Shown here in pieces: positions 53,229 through 61,718 of a stretch of 64,000 nt of DNA. The notes beneath the pieces were generated by a model. It was not told where the DNA came from and made no database searches. It was given only the letters and a program-made list of their open reading frames with translations. The DNA is from Amycolatopsis xylanica (lineage in GTDB: Bacteria; Actinomycetota; Actinomycetes; Mycobacteriales; Pseudonocardiaceae). The DNA lies in the NCBI RefSeq assembly GCF_900107045.1, contig NZ_FNON01000002.1:806001-870000 (forward strand), read 5' to 3'. The position numbers and the translations under genes are program-made. How positions within the stretch are numbered: position 1 is the first letter of the stretch; each line of letters starts with the position of its first letter.

Positions 53229-55073
53229 ATGGGCCACTACAAGAGCAACGTCCGCGATCTGGAGTTCAACCTCTTCGAGGTGCTGAACGTTCAAGACAAG
53301 CTGGGTAAAGGCGTACTGGAGGACTCCGACGAGGAGAGCGCCCGCGACCTGCTGGCGGAGCTGAACAAGCTGGCGACCGGCGCGCTGGCCGAGTCCTTCG
53401 CCGACGCCGACCGCAACCCGCCCGTCTACGACCCCAAGACGTTCTCGGCCAAGCTGCCCGAGTCGTTCAAGAAGAGCTACCAGGCCCTCTGGGAGGGTGA
53501 GTGGTGGCGTCTCGGCCTGAACAACGAGCTGGGCGGCCTCGGCATCCCGCCGACCGTCGTCTGGGCCGCGTCCGAGCTGATCCTGGGCGCGAACCCGCCG
53601 CTGTACATGTACATGGCGGGCCCCAGCTTCGCGATGATCGTGCACAACAACGGCACCGAAGAGCAGAAGCGCTGGGCGCAGCTCATGATCGACCGCGGCT
53701 GGGGCGCGACCATGGTGCTCACCGAGCCGGACGCCGGTTCGGACGTGGGCGCGGGCCGCACCAAGGCCACCCAGCAGGAGGACGGCTCCTGGCACATCGA
53801 CGGCGTGAAGCGGTTCATCACGTCCGGCGACCAGGACCTGACCGAGAACATCATGCACCTGGTGCTGGCGCGCCCCGAGGGTCCCGGCATCGAGACCAAG
53901 CCGGGCACCAAGGGCCTGTCGCTGTTCCTCGTGCCGAAGTTCCACTTCGACTCCGAGTCCGGTGAGCTGGGCGAGCGCAACGGCGCCTTCGTCACCAACG
54001 TCGAGCACAAGATGGGCATCAAGGCGTCCACCACCTGTGAGGTCACCTTCGGCCAGCACGGCACGCCCGCCAAGGGCTGGCTGCTCGGCGAGGTGCACGA
54101 CGGCATCGCGCAGATGTTCCAGGTCATCGAGTACGCCCGGATGATGGTCGGCACCAAGGCCATCGCCACGCTGTCCACCGGCTACCTGAACGCGCTGGAG
54201 TACGCCAAGGAGCGCGTGCAGGGCGCCGACCTGCCGAACATGCTGAACAAGGCCGCCCCGCGCGTCACGATCATGAAGCACCCGGACGTGCGCCGGTCGC
54301 TCATGCTGCAGAAGGCGTACGCCGAGGGCCTGCGCGCGGTGTACCTGTACACGGCGTCGTTCCAGGACCGCGTGTGGACGCAGGACGGTACGCCCGAGGA
54401 GATCAAGCTGGCCGAGCGGGTCAACGACCTGCTGCTGCCGATCGTCAAGGGTGTCGGCTCCGAGCGCGCCACCGAGCAGCTCGTGCAGTCGCTGCAGACC
54501 CTCGGCGGTTCGGGCTTCCTGCAGGATTACCCGATCGAGCAGTACATCCGCGACGCCAAGATCGACTCGCTGTACGAGGGCACCACGGCCATCCAGTCGC
54601 TGGACTTCTTCTTCCGCAAGATCGTCCGCGACCAGGGCCAGGCCGTCGCGTTCGTGGCCGGCGAGATCACGAAGTTCCTGGAGTCCGAGGCGGGCAACGG
54701 GCGTCTCAAGAGCGAGCGCGCGCTGCTGAAGCAGGCCGTCGAGGACACGCAGGGCATGCTCGGCTCGCTGATCGGCTACCTGACCGCCTCGCAGGAGGAC
54801 CCGCAGAGCATCAACAAGGTCGGCCAGCACACGGTCCGCCTGCTGATGTCCTTCGGTGACCTGCTCGTCGGCTGGCAGCTTCTCAAGCAGTCCGAGGTCG
54901 CGCTGAAGAAGCTCGACGCGGGCGCCTCCGACAAGGACGTCGCGTTCTACAACGGGAAGATCGCCGTGGCGTCCTTCTTCGCGAAGAGCGTGCTGCCCGA
55001 GCTGACCGCGCGCCGCGCGATCGTCGAGAACGCCGACAACGAGCTCATGGACGTCGACGAGTCTTCTTACTGA
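53229..55073 (+). CDS. FadE5-like acyl-CoA dehydrogenase
   Basis: A 614-residue flavin dehydrogenase, the size of the mycobacterial FadE5 group. The order is N-terminal extension, helical domain, then [40 protein letters not shown] (FAD-proximal strands), [26 protein letters not shown] and [25 protein letters not shown] (C-terminal bundle); the last ~120 residues form the extra domain. It oxidises acyl-CoA and passes electrons to ETF and on to EtfD. Two operators lie upstream, and a terminator follows. Confidence 0.95.
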   Translation: MGHYKSNVRDLEFNLFEVLNVQDKLGKGVLEDSDEESARDLLAELNKLATGALAESFADADRNPPVYDPKTFSAKLPESFKKSYQALWEGEWWRLGLNNELGGLGIPPTVVWAASELILGANPPLYMYMAGPSFAMIVHNNGTEEQKRWAQLMIDRGWGATMVLTEPDAGSDVGAGRTKATQQEDGSWHIDGVKRFITSGDQDLTENIMHLVLARPEGPGIETKPGTKGLSLFLVPKFHFDSESGELGERNGAFVTNVEHKMGIKASTTCEVTFGQHGTPAKGWLLGEVHDGIAQMFQVIEYARMMVGTKAIATLSTGYLNALEYAKERVQGADLPNMLNKAAPRVTIMKHPDVRRSLMLQKAYAEGLRAVYLYTASFQDRVWTQDGTPEEIKLAERVNDLLLPIVKGVGSERATEQLVQSLQTLGGSGFLQDYPIEQYIRDAKIDSLYEGTTAIQSLDFFFRKIVRDQGQAVAFVAGEITKFLESEAGNGRLKSERALLKQAVEDTQGMLGSLIGYLTASQEDPQSINKVGQHTVRLLMSFGDLLVGWQLLKQSEVALKKLDAGASDKDVAFYNGKIAVASFFAKSVLPELTARRAIVENADNELMDVDESSY

Positions 55074-55089
55074 CACTGACGTAGCAGCG

Positions 55090-55123
55090 AAAACCCCTCA
55101 CCCGGATCGGGTGAGGGGTTTTT
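55090..55123 (+). terminator. Intrinsic terminator of fadE
   Basis: CCCCTCACCCG-GAT-CGGGTGAGGGG, an 11-bp perfect stem followed by TTTTT, 17 bp after the fadE stop. Confidence 0.95.
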
Positions 55124-55194
55124 CGTGTTTGGCGGGGATTCTTCTGGGTACCTGTGGTTTCGCACCCCAACGAGGGCCACTCAAAGGAGCTTCG

Positions 55195-55470
55195 ATGACT
55201 ATCACCGGCATCATCACCGCCATCGTGGTCGGCCTCATCATCGGACTGCTGGGCAGGCTGGCCGCACCCGGCAGGCAGGCCATCCCGCTTTGGCTGACGA
55301 TCATCGTCGGTATCGTCGCCGCCTTCATCGGCACGGCGATCGCCCGCGGCCTCGGCTACGCGGACACCGACGGTTTCGACTGGCTCGAACTGTTCACCCA
55401 GATCGGCATCGCCGCTGTCGGCGTGATCCTGGTGGCGAACATGTACGGACGCCGAGGCGTCACACGCTGA
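55195..55470 (+). CDS. GlsB/YeaQ/YmgE-family membrane protein, copy 1
   Basis: A 91-residue three-helix membrane protein: IITAIVVGLIIGLLGRLAAPG, IPLWLTIIVGIVAAFIGTAIA, then a C-terminal helix ending in basic residues. The R-L/M-LAPG and PxWLTIxVGIVAAF motifs define the family, linked to stress responses. GGAG precedes ATG 55195. It pairs with the similar gene at 55695. Confidence 0.9.
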   Translation: MTITGIITAIVVGLIIGLLGRLAAPGRQAIPLWLTIIVGIVAAFIGTAIARGLGYADTDGFDWLELFTQIGIAAVGVILVANMYGRRGVTR

Positions 55471-55546
55471 CTTCTCCAGGTACCTGGCCGGTCCGCCGAG
55501 AGGCGGGCCGGTCAGTGTTTTTTGTGCCCACCCCTCGGTTGCCCGA

Positions 55547-55599
55547 AGCCCGAAAGCCACTTTCGTCAGGTCTCATCTGACGAAAGTGGCTTTCGGGCT
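55547..55599. terminator. Long inverted repeat, family B copy 2
   Basis: Perfect 23-bp arms at 55547-55569 and 55577-55599, identical in sequence to those at 28228. Loop GTCTCAT. Lies between the two GlsB-like genes and is likely the terminator of copy 1. Confidence 0.8.
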
Positions 55600-55694
55600 A
55601 TCACCGGCGAGGGGCTCACCCGGTCGGGCGACTTCGGGGCGCGGTCTCGCCGGATCGGTGTCACCGTGGGGTTTTCCTTGACGAAGGAGTTGCC

Positions 55695-55985
55695 ATGCTC
55701 GGTGGAATTTGGGGCATCATCACGACGATCGTGGTCGGCCTGATCCTGGGTGTCATCGGCCGGATGCTGGCGCCTGGCGACCAGAAGATCCCGATGTGGC
55801 TGACGATCGTGGTCGGCATCGTCGCGGCGTTCATCGGTAACTGGCTCGCCGGCGTCTTCGGCGTGCGGCACACCAACGGCATCGACTGGATCCGCCACGC
55901 GTTCCAGGTCGGCGCGGCCGTCATCGGCGTCATCGCCGCGGCAGGCGTCTACGCGGGCATCAAGGGCGGCCAGAAGACCTCCTGA
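55695..55985 (+). CDS. GlsB/YeaQ/YmgE-family membrane protein, copy 2
   Basis: A 96-residue paralog of the protein at 55195: IITTIVVGLILGVIGRMLAPG, IPMWLTIVVGIVAAFIGNWLAG and a C-terminal helix. Both share the spacing of motifs and differ mostly in the extra-membrane loop (GVRHTNGIDW versus GYADTDGFDW). A tandem duplication is the simplest explanation. The hairpin at 55547 separates them, so expression may be independent. Confidence 0.9.
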   Translation: MLGGIWGIITTIVVGLILGVIGRMLAPGDQKIPMWLTIVVGIVAAFIGNWLAGVFGVRHTNGIDWIRHAFQVGAAVIGVIAAAGVYAGIKGGQKTS

Positions 55986-55991
55986 CCCCGC

Positions 55992-56044
55992 GATTTAGCG
56001 GGCTTTATCCCGGGCGCTTTTCCCGGGATAAAGCCCGCTAAATC
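55992..56044. terminator. Long inverted repeat, family A copy 4
   Basis: Perfect 23-bp arms at 55992-56014 and 56022-56044 around a 7-base loop CGCTTTT. Both arms carry the matching change TTTAGC/GCTAAA relative to copy 1. It lies between convergent GlsB-like and VanW genes. Confidence 0.8.
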
Positions 56045-56050
56045 CCGGTC

Positions 56051-57817
56051 CTACCCGCAAACCATGGCCGCGCGGGGCTGGTATCGGACCACCCTGGTCT
56101 CGCGGCGAACCTCTTGCCCTGTCCCGATCTCGCGCACCACCCGCGTGTCCGAGGTGGTGAACCCAGGTACTCCGGCGGACGGCTGGCAGCCGTCACCCGA
56201 GCCGTACTGGACCGGCGCTTCGATCACGTCGCTCTGCCCGCCCGCGCTGCCTTCGACGCGGAACCTCTTGGTACCCCAGAGCTTCACGGTCACCGACGAC
56301 CCGCCCGCGTAAGCCTGGATCGCGACCCCGCTCGTCCCGTCGTTGCCGAACTTCAGGTCGGCGCCCGAGCCGTCGGCGTTCAGGATCTTGGCCTCGCGGC
56401 CCGCCGGGTACCGGTCGAGGTAGTAGTCGTGGGTGACGTGCGAAACGTCGGTCAGCCCCGCCAGATAAGCCGCGTTGTACAGCGTGCTCGCGAACTGGGA
56501 AACACCGCCGCCCACCACGATCGGCCCGGTGCCGTCCTCGTTCAGTGGCGCGTTGACATAGCCAGGCGATCCGAGCGCGCTCAGGCTGAACGTGTCGCCT
56601 GGCTTGACGATCATGCCGTTCACCTTCGCCGCCAGCGCGCCGATATTCGTCGCGGCAGGGCCGGAAAAGCCGCTCGTGGTGAACTCGCCGACGACCTCGC
56701 TGATGCCGAGCGCACCCGCCGCGTCGGTGGTGAGCGCGGCCGGGTTGGCGGCGTACACGGCGGTGAGCTCGCGGCCGTCGGCGCGTTTCATGACCTCGGC
56801 GAGCGGCTCGAAAGTCTTGGCCCAGTCCACTTTCCGGCCGTCCTCGGCCGGTTCGATCGCGGGCGCGCCGGTCCCGAACACGAATTGCGCGTCCTTGCCG
56901 GGTTTTTCGGTGACGGCGAGCTGCGGCTGCAACGTTTTTTCCAGCGAGGGCTGGTCGATCAGCACGTCGAGCGTGCCGCCCTCACGGGCTTCGAACTTCA
57001 GCGCGTGCGAGAGATCTGTTGGCATCAAAGGAAAATCTTGTCCATCGCCGTGCACGGTGATCGGCGACGCGAGCGCGGGTGTGACGATCTGGTCGAGCGC
57101 GCGGTGCACGCCTTCCGTCGTCGCCTTCACCGGTGACGGCTCGACGCCGAGCCGCACGCCGCCATGACCGAGCCACTCGTCCTTGACGACGCTGACGGCG
57201 CCGTCGATGTCCCTGAGCGCCTGGCCGGGGCGCGGCTCGATCGCGTACGCCTCGACCCGGTCGGGCGTCTCACGGAAGCCGATGCCGCCTTCGACGGGAT
57301 CACGGGTGAACTGGGCCGCCAGCTTGGTGACCGACCGGGTCAGCAGATCCTGGTCGACCTTCGCGACGACGCCGACTTCGCGCTTGCGGAAGAACGCGAG
57401 CACGCGGTCGACCGGGTTCAGCGGCTGATGCCCTGCCTGCGCGAGCGTGCCGGGCCAGTCGATGCCGAGGCCGGACTTGGGCGGGTCGAGCGTGCCGCTC
57501 GCGTCGCCCGCGGTGATGGCCACCGGCTGGACGAGCCGGGGCTGGAGTTCCCTGCGCAGCTTGGCTTCCGCGTTCGCGTGGCCGAGCCCGCCGACCTCGA
57601 CGCCCGCCACGGTGACCCCGCGCGGGACATCGCCGATGCTGGCCACCAGGTCCGCGATATAGGCGAGCACGAGCAGGCCGAGGATGCCGCCGGTGATCAT
57701 GCAGATCCGGCCGATCCGGCGGCGGACCACCACCCGGTGCGTCGGCGGGAGCGGTACCGGCTCCGCCTTGAAGAGCTCGTCGACCAGCGCCAGATCGTCG
57801 ACTGGCTCATCCCGCAC
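56051..57817 (-). CDS. VanW-family protein
   Basis: A 588-residue protein starting at GTG 57817 (GGGAGG upstream). A short cytoplasmic tail is followed by one transmembrane helix (MITGGILGLLVLAYIADLV, near 45), a PG-binding-4-like domain with the pair GVTVAGVEVGGLGHANAEAKL, and a C-terminal VanW domain (PGDTFSLSALGSPGYVNAPLNEDG, GGGVSQFASTLYNAAYLAGL). VanW domains occur in glycopeptide-related operons but the function is unknown. It lies beside a GroES-like gene and ends at family A copy 4. Confidence 0.92.
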   Translation of the reverse strand: MRDEPVDDLALVDELFKAEPVPLPPTHRVVVRRRIGRICMITGGILGLLVLAYIADLVASIGDVPRGVTVAGVEVGGLGHANAEAKLRRELQPRLVQPVAITAGDASGTLDPPKSGLGIDWPGTLAQAGHQPLNPVDRVLAFFRKREVGVVAKVDQDLLTRSVTKLAAQFTRDPVEGGIGFRETPDRVEAYAIEPRPGQALRDIDGAVSVVKDEWLGHGGVRLGVEPSPVKATTEGVHRALDQIVTPALASPITVHGDGQDFPLMPTDLSHALKFEAREGGTLDVLIDQPSLEKTLQPQLAVTEKPGKDAQFVFGTGAPAIEPAEDGRKVDWAKTFEPLAEVMKRADGRELTAVYAANPAALTTDAAGALGISEVVGEFTTSGFSGPAATNIGALAAKVNGMIVKPGDTFSLSALGSPGYVNAPLNEDGTGPIVVGGGVSQFASTLYNAAYLAGLTDVSHVTHDYYLDRYPAGREAKILNADGSGADLKFGNDGTSGVAIQAYAGGSSVTVKLWGTKRFRVEGSAGGQSDVIEAPVQYGSGDGCQPSAGVPGFTTSDTRVVREIGTGQEVRRETRVVRYQPRAAMVCG

Positions 57818-57827
57818 CGGGACCTCC

Positions 57828-58160
57828 CTATAGATACAGCCCGGTGCCCTGTTCGGTGAGTTCGGTCGCGACGGCATGGATGTCCCGTTCGCGCATGACG
57901 AGGTGCCCCTCACCCCGGAGCTCGACCTCGAACTGGTCTTCCGGGTTGAAGAGCACGCGGTCGCCGACCTTCACGTTGCGCACGCTGTTGCCCACGCCCA
58001 GTACATCACCCCAAGCGAGCCTGCGCGCGACCTGAGCGGTCGCCGGGATCACGATCCCCCCGCTGCTCCGCCGTTCCCCCTCTTCGGGTGACAGCCGCAC
58101 CAGTACGCGATCGTTCAGCATCTGAATTTCGAGCTTGGGTGTACTTGACACGCGGGTCAT
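57828..58160 (-). CDS. GroES-like (Cpn10) protein, stand-alone
   Basis: A 110-residue chaperonin-10 fold protein: QMLNDRVLVRLSPEEGERRSSGGIVIP (mobile-loop segment), AWGDVLGVGNSVRNVKVGDRVLF, then HLVMRERDIHAV. It is not next to a groEL gene, and the loop is unlike standard GroES (SSGGIVIPATAQVARR). It may be a divergent GroES or a partner of another protein. It is followed after 10 bp by the VanW gene, possibly as one transcript. Confidence 0.88.
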   Translation of the reverse strand: MTRVSSTPKLEIQMLNDRVLVRLSPEEGERRSSGGIVIPATAQVARRLAWGDVLGVGNSVRNVKVGDRVLFNPEDQFEVELRGEGHLVMRERDIHAVATELTEQGTGLYL

Positions 58161-58169
58161 CGTACTGAG

Positions 58170-59993
58170 TCAGCGGGGCGTGCCCGCCATCACCAGCGTG
58201 AGGGCCTGTTCACCATCGGCGGCGAAACGCAGCGGGACGCCCCAGTCCTGCCTGGTCACGCGGCAGACGGGGTGCTCGGCGCCGCTGTCACAGCTCGCGG
58301 CCTGCGCGACGACCTGCAGCACACCCTCGGCGTGACCCTCCGCGAGCTTGATGCGGCGGACGAGGTCGGTGCCGGCGCCACCACCCTCGACGAGCAGCTC
58401 GGGCGGCGACGCGCTGATCTCCAGCCGGGTCGACGGGCCGTAGCGGTCGTCCAGCTTCTCGCCGGGCGGCGGGGTGAACACGACGGTGAACTCGAGCTCA
58501 CCTGGCGCGAGCACGGTCGGCGGGCGGCGCACGGCGTGCGCGTCACCGGCGACGCTGGTCACCTCGGTGGCCACCGGGGTCAGCCGATGCCCGGCCGACT
58601 CGACCGCCAGCAGCGTGCCCTCGTGCAGGAGCAGGCCTTGCGGCTCGGCCAGGCCGGTCGCGAGCGTGGAGACCTCGCGGGTGAGCGGGTCGTACCGGCG
58701 GATCGCGCCGTTGTAGGTGTCGGCGATGGCGATCCGGCCGTCGTCGAGCACGGCCAGTCCGAGCGGGTGCTGCAGCAGCGCGCTTTCGGCGTCGCCGTCG
58801 ACGTGGCCGAAGGAGAAGAGGTCGGTGCCGATGGCCGTGTGGACGTTGCCTTCGGTGTCGAGCCAGCGCAGCGCCGAGGTTTCGGCGTCGGCGAGCCAGA
58901 GCTTGTCCGGCGCGGCCGCGAACCCGGACGTCTGCGCGAAGAACGCCTCGCCGAGCTGGCCGTCCTTGAGCCCCTCGACGGTCGTGCCGCCGAACCGCTC
59001 GATACCGCCGCCGACCGGGTCGAACAGGCTCAGCGTGTGGTTACCGGCCATCGCGATCACGATGCCGCCCGCAGGCGCCCACCACGCGACGTCCCACGGG
59101 CTGGTGAGGTCGACCTCCAGCGCCTTGCCGCTGTCGGGGCCGTTGCGCCACTGCTTGCCGGTACCGGCCACAGTGGACACTTCACCGGTCCGCAGATCGA
59201 TGCCCCGCAGCAGATGCCCGGCGGTGTCGGCGACGACCACGTGGTACCCGGCGCGCTCGGCGACGTCGTTGGGCAGCAGCGCGAGCCCGGCGGGTTCGGT
59301 GAAGCTCGCGAGATCGAACGGCCCGTCCTGCGCGCCGCGCTTACCGCTGCCGAACCGCCTGATCACGGTCTCGCCATCGGACGCGAACTCGACGATCGAG
59401 TGATTTCCGGTGTCCGCCACCAGAATCCGGCCCTCGGCGGTCGCCACCGCCTTGCTGGGGAAGCGAAGTTCGTGCTTCTGCTCCTCGGCGGGCACGTACG
59501 GGCTGCCGCCGCGGCGCAGCGTGCCCTTGGCCTCATGCTTGGCGACGAGGTCCTCGATGACCCGCTTCAGCGCCTCGGCATGCCCTTCACCCGCGGCGAC
59601 GTGGACGACGTACCCCTCGGGGTCGACGATGACGAGCGTCGGCCAAGCCTTCACCGCGTACTGGGACCACGTGACCATCTCCGGGTCGTTGAGCACCGGG
59701 TGATGCACCTCGTACCGCCGCACGGCCGCCTCGATGGCCCGTGCCTCGCCCTCGTGCAGGAACTTCGGCGAGTGCACGCCGATGGTCACCAGCACGTCCG
59801 CGAACCGCTCCTCCAGCGGGCGTAGCTCGTCGAGAACGTGCAGGCAGTTCACGCAACCGCTGGTCCAGAAGTCCAGCAGGACAATGCGTCCGCGCAGCTC
59901 GGCCAGCTTGAGCTGCTTACCGCCGGTGTTCAGCCAGACATCACCGGTGAGTTCGGGGGCACGGACTCGGGACTGCGGTCGAGGGGTAGTCAC
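58170..59993 (-). CDS. NHL-repeat thioredoxin-like protein
   Basis: A 607-residue protein (GTG start). The N-terminal thioredoxin-like domain (about 15-150) has the dithiol WTSGCVNC and resembles NHLRC2-type proteins. A beta-propeller of NHL repeats follows (about 185-470; ILVADTGNHSIVEF, HVVVADTAGHLLRGID, IAIADTYNGAIRRYD). The C-terminal beta domain carries an LDDRYGPSTRLEIS region. Role unknown; likely thiol-disulfide or protein-interaction work. Confidence 0.92.
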   Translation of the reverse strand: MTTPRPQSRVRAPELTGDVWLNTGGKQLKLAELRGRIVLLDFWTSGCVNCLHVLDELRPLEERFADVLVTIGVHSPKFLHEGEARAIEAAVRRYEVHHPVLNDPEMVTWSQYAVKAWPTLVIVDPEGYVVHVAAGEGHAEALKRVIEDLVAKHEAKGTLRRGGSPYVPAEEQKHELRFPSKAVATAEGRILVADTGNHSIVEFASDGETVIRRFGSGKRGAQDGPFDLASFTEPAGLALLPNDVAERAGYHVVVADTAGHLLRGIDLRTGEVSTVAGTGKQWRNGPDSGKALEVDLTSPWDVAWWAPAGGIVIAMAGNHTLSLFDPVGGGIERFGGTTVEGLKDGQLGEAFFAQTSGFAAAPDKLWLADAETSALRWLDTEGNVHTAIGTDLFSFGHVDGDAESALLQHPLGLAVLDDGRIAIADTYNGAIRRYDPLTREVSTLATGLAEPQGLLLHEGTLLAVESAGHRLTPVATEVTSVAGDAHAVRRPPTVLAPGELEFTVVFTPPPGEKLDDRYGPSTRLEISASPPELLVEGGGAGTDLVRRIKLAEGHAEGVLQVVAQAASCDSGAEHPVCRVTRQDWGVPLRFAADGEQALTLVMAGTPR

Positions 59994-60162
59994 GGACCAA
60001 GTGAACTACACCCGGTCGAGTGCTGTTCCGAGATCCACCGGTCGAGAGAAAAAGCTCACCCTGCGGGAGGAGACGGCAAATGGCGGTCTACTGAGGGTTG
60101 ATCACGGTGTAGGCCCGTTTGTTCGGGTTCGGCGGTCTACACCTGGCCGGGGCGCAGTCTGG

Positions 60163-60215
60163 GTGACAAGGGTGGCCCTTGTAACCCAGAGCGTTGCAAG
60201 GGCGGCCCTTGTCAC
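60163..60215. repeat. Imperfect nested inverted repeat
   Basis: Two blocks, ACAAGGGTGGCCCTTGT and CAAGGGCGGCCCTTG, each a near palindrome, also pair with each other (GTGACAAGGG ends). It sits in the ~250-bp gap between the NHL-thioredoxin gene and the lipoprotein gene. Confidence 0.75.
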
Positions 60216-60243
60216 GTGCCAAGGTGCGTCGTCCGACCGAGGT

Positions 60244-60585
60244 TTAGCCTTCGCCGCCCGGGTAGTGGGGCTTGGTGGCCTCGGGCGGGTCGGGGAAGGG
60301 GGTCTCCTTGACCTGGCGCTCTTGGCGCTCCTTGGCTTCGCGGGTGATGCGCTCGGCTTCGGTCTCGGTGCGCTTGGCCGCCTTGGGCTTGGCCGTCGTG
60401 GTCTTGGTCGGGGACGGGGTCGGCTCGGCGGTGGGCGTCGGCTCAGCCGAAGCGGAGGCCGAGGTCGTAGGCGCGGCCGAGCTTGACGGGGCCGGGGGCG
60501 ACTGAGGGGCGGGCGGCGGCTCGGATGAGCAGGCCGAGAGCGCTAGAGCGCAGGTCAGGATGGCAGTGGGCAGCAAGAGGCGCAT
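60244..60585 (-). CDS. Small Pro/Thr/Ser-rich lipoprotein
   Basis: A 113-residue lipoprotein: signal peptide MRLLLPTAILTCALA with lipobox LSAC (Cys at about 19), then a disordered Pro/Ser/Thr region (20-65) and a charged helix (KRTETEAERITREAKERQERQ). ATG 60585. No domain recognised; a surface linker-type protein. Confidence 0.75.
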   Translation of the reverse strand: MRLLLPTAILTCALALSACSSEPPPAPQSPPAPSSSAAPTTSASASAEPTPTAEPTPSPTKTTTAKPKAAKRTETEAERITREAKERQERQVKETPFPDPPEATKPHYPGGEG

Positions 60586-60647
60586 GATGAAAGGTCTTTC
60601 CCCAGTGTGGTTTGTCGGACCTCTTATCGTTAGGCCATTCGTGTCCG

Positions 60648-61109
60648 TTACGCCCCTTCTGCGCGGTATTTCAAGCGGGCGAGGGTGGTCTCGATGTTGG
60701 CGCGGTTCTGCTCGGCGCGGCGCCAGACGCCGGTGGCGAGGGAGGTCGGGTAACGCCACCAGGCCGGGCGGCGGTCCCAGGTGCTTTCGGTGACCACGCA
60801 GCCTTCGCCGGTCGGCTCGATGTCGTATTGCCAGCGGGCGACGGGGAGGCCGAAGGAGGTGACCTCGAAGGCGAAGCGGTCCCGCGCGGCGTCCGTGATC
60901 GTGCTCAGGGTGCTCCACCTGCGGAAACCTCGGCGGTTGCTGCCGCGGAAGCGGGCGCCGACGGCCGGGGCGGACGCGCCGTCGAGCCAGCGGTGGCCCG
61001 CGTATTCCTCGGCGAGTGCCGCGAGCGCGGCCGGGTCGCTGACCAGTGCGTAGACACTTTCGGGAGCGGCGTTGACGGTGATGGTCCCAGTGGCATCCGG
61101 TGCTGACAT
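60648..61109 (-). CDS. SRPBCC (START-like) family protein
   Basis: A 153-residue polyketide-cyclase/START-like protein: TITVNAAPESVYALVSDPAALAALAEE, VGARFRGSNRRG, WQYDIEPTGEGCVVTESTWDRRPAWW. From ATG 61109; residues before it are unlikely to be coding. The fold binds small hydrophobic ligands; no pathway gene is nearby. Confidence 0.9.
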   Translation of the reverse strand: MSAPDATGTITVNAAPESVYALVSDPAALAALAEEYAGHRWLDGASAPAVGARFRGSNRRGFRRWSTLSTITDAARDRFAFEVTSFGLPVARWQYDIEPTGEGCVVTESTWDRRPAWWRYPTSLATGVWRRAEQNRANIETTLARLKYRAEGA

Positions 61110-61252
61110 ACCGGCAGTATGCACGGCCGGCCCAAAATAAAGAATCTTGCCGAATTCGGCGATTTCAAGCCTGCCTGAAATGACTTTACGCCAAGCGGAT
61201 GCACTGACACTGTCGATCTTCGTCAAGAGAAAACCAAGATCGGGGCGAGATA

Positions 61253-61675
61253 GTGAATATGAAACGCATTCTGCTTCTGCTTTCCGCGGTATTCATGCTG
61301 GGCGCGGGCGCCGTTCCGGCGAACGCCGCCGAAGGCCACTGGACCGAGGTCAACGTGATGGGCTGTGGTGGCGGCGGAGTGATTCCGATCGGGTTCGCCC
61401 AGGAACTGAAGAGCTCGACCAGCGTGATCGGCTTCAACGGCGCGAACATCAAGTACGAGGTCCAAAAGGTACAGGGTGACGCCATCGCGCTCGAGGTCTT
61501 CTACATCGACGGCGCGAACCAGGGGCAGTGGTTCAAGTCCATCCCGCTGACGAACAACACCCCGCACATCGGCATCACGCGGCCGTGGGGCAACAACCTC
61601 GCCAACCCGAAGATCCGAGTGCAGACGATGGGCACCCTCACCGGACAGGTGGACTTCAGCTGCGGCATCGTCTAG
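61253..61675 (+). CDS. Small secreted protein of unknown function
   Basis: A 140-residue protein with a signal peptide (ILLLLSAVFMLGAGAVPANA, cleavage near residue 27) and a compact mature domain with two Cys (VMGCGGGG and FSCGIV) that could form a disulfide, plus Asn/Thr/Gly-rich strands. GTG 61253 or ATG 61259 may be the start. I do not recognise the family. Confidence 0.8.
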   Translation: MNMKRILLLLSAVFMLGAGAVPANAAEGHWTEVNVMGCGGGGVIPIGFAQELKSSTSVIGFNGANIKYEVQKVQGDAIALEVFYIDGANQGQWFKSIPLTNNTPHIGITRPWGNNLANPKIRVQTMGTLTGQVDFSCGIV

Positions 61676-61685
61676 TCGAAACGTG

Positions 61686-61716
61686 AATGGGGCGCGGGTT
61701 CTCCCGCGCCCCATTT
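61686..61716. terminator. Bidirectional intrinsic terminator
   Basis: A 13-bp perfect stem AATGGGGCGCGGG, loop TTCT, flanked by AA and TTT runs, between convergent genes ending at 61675 and 61719. Confidence 0.93.
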
Positions 61717-61718
61717 CG

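Noticed and set aside
52719..55076. Long open frame (785 codons) on the minus strand opposite fadE
   Set aside because: It is a mirror of the high third-position GC of fadE; low-complexity Arg/Leu/Gly composition, no domain, and it crosses two promoters.
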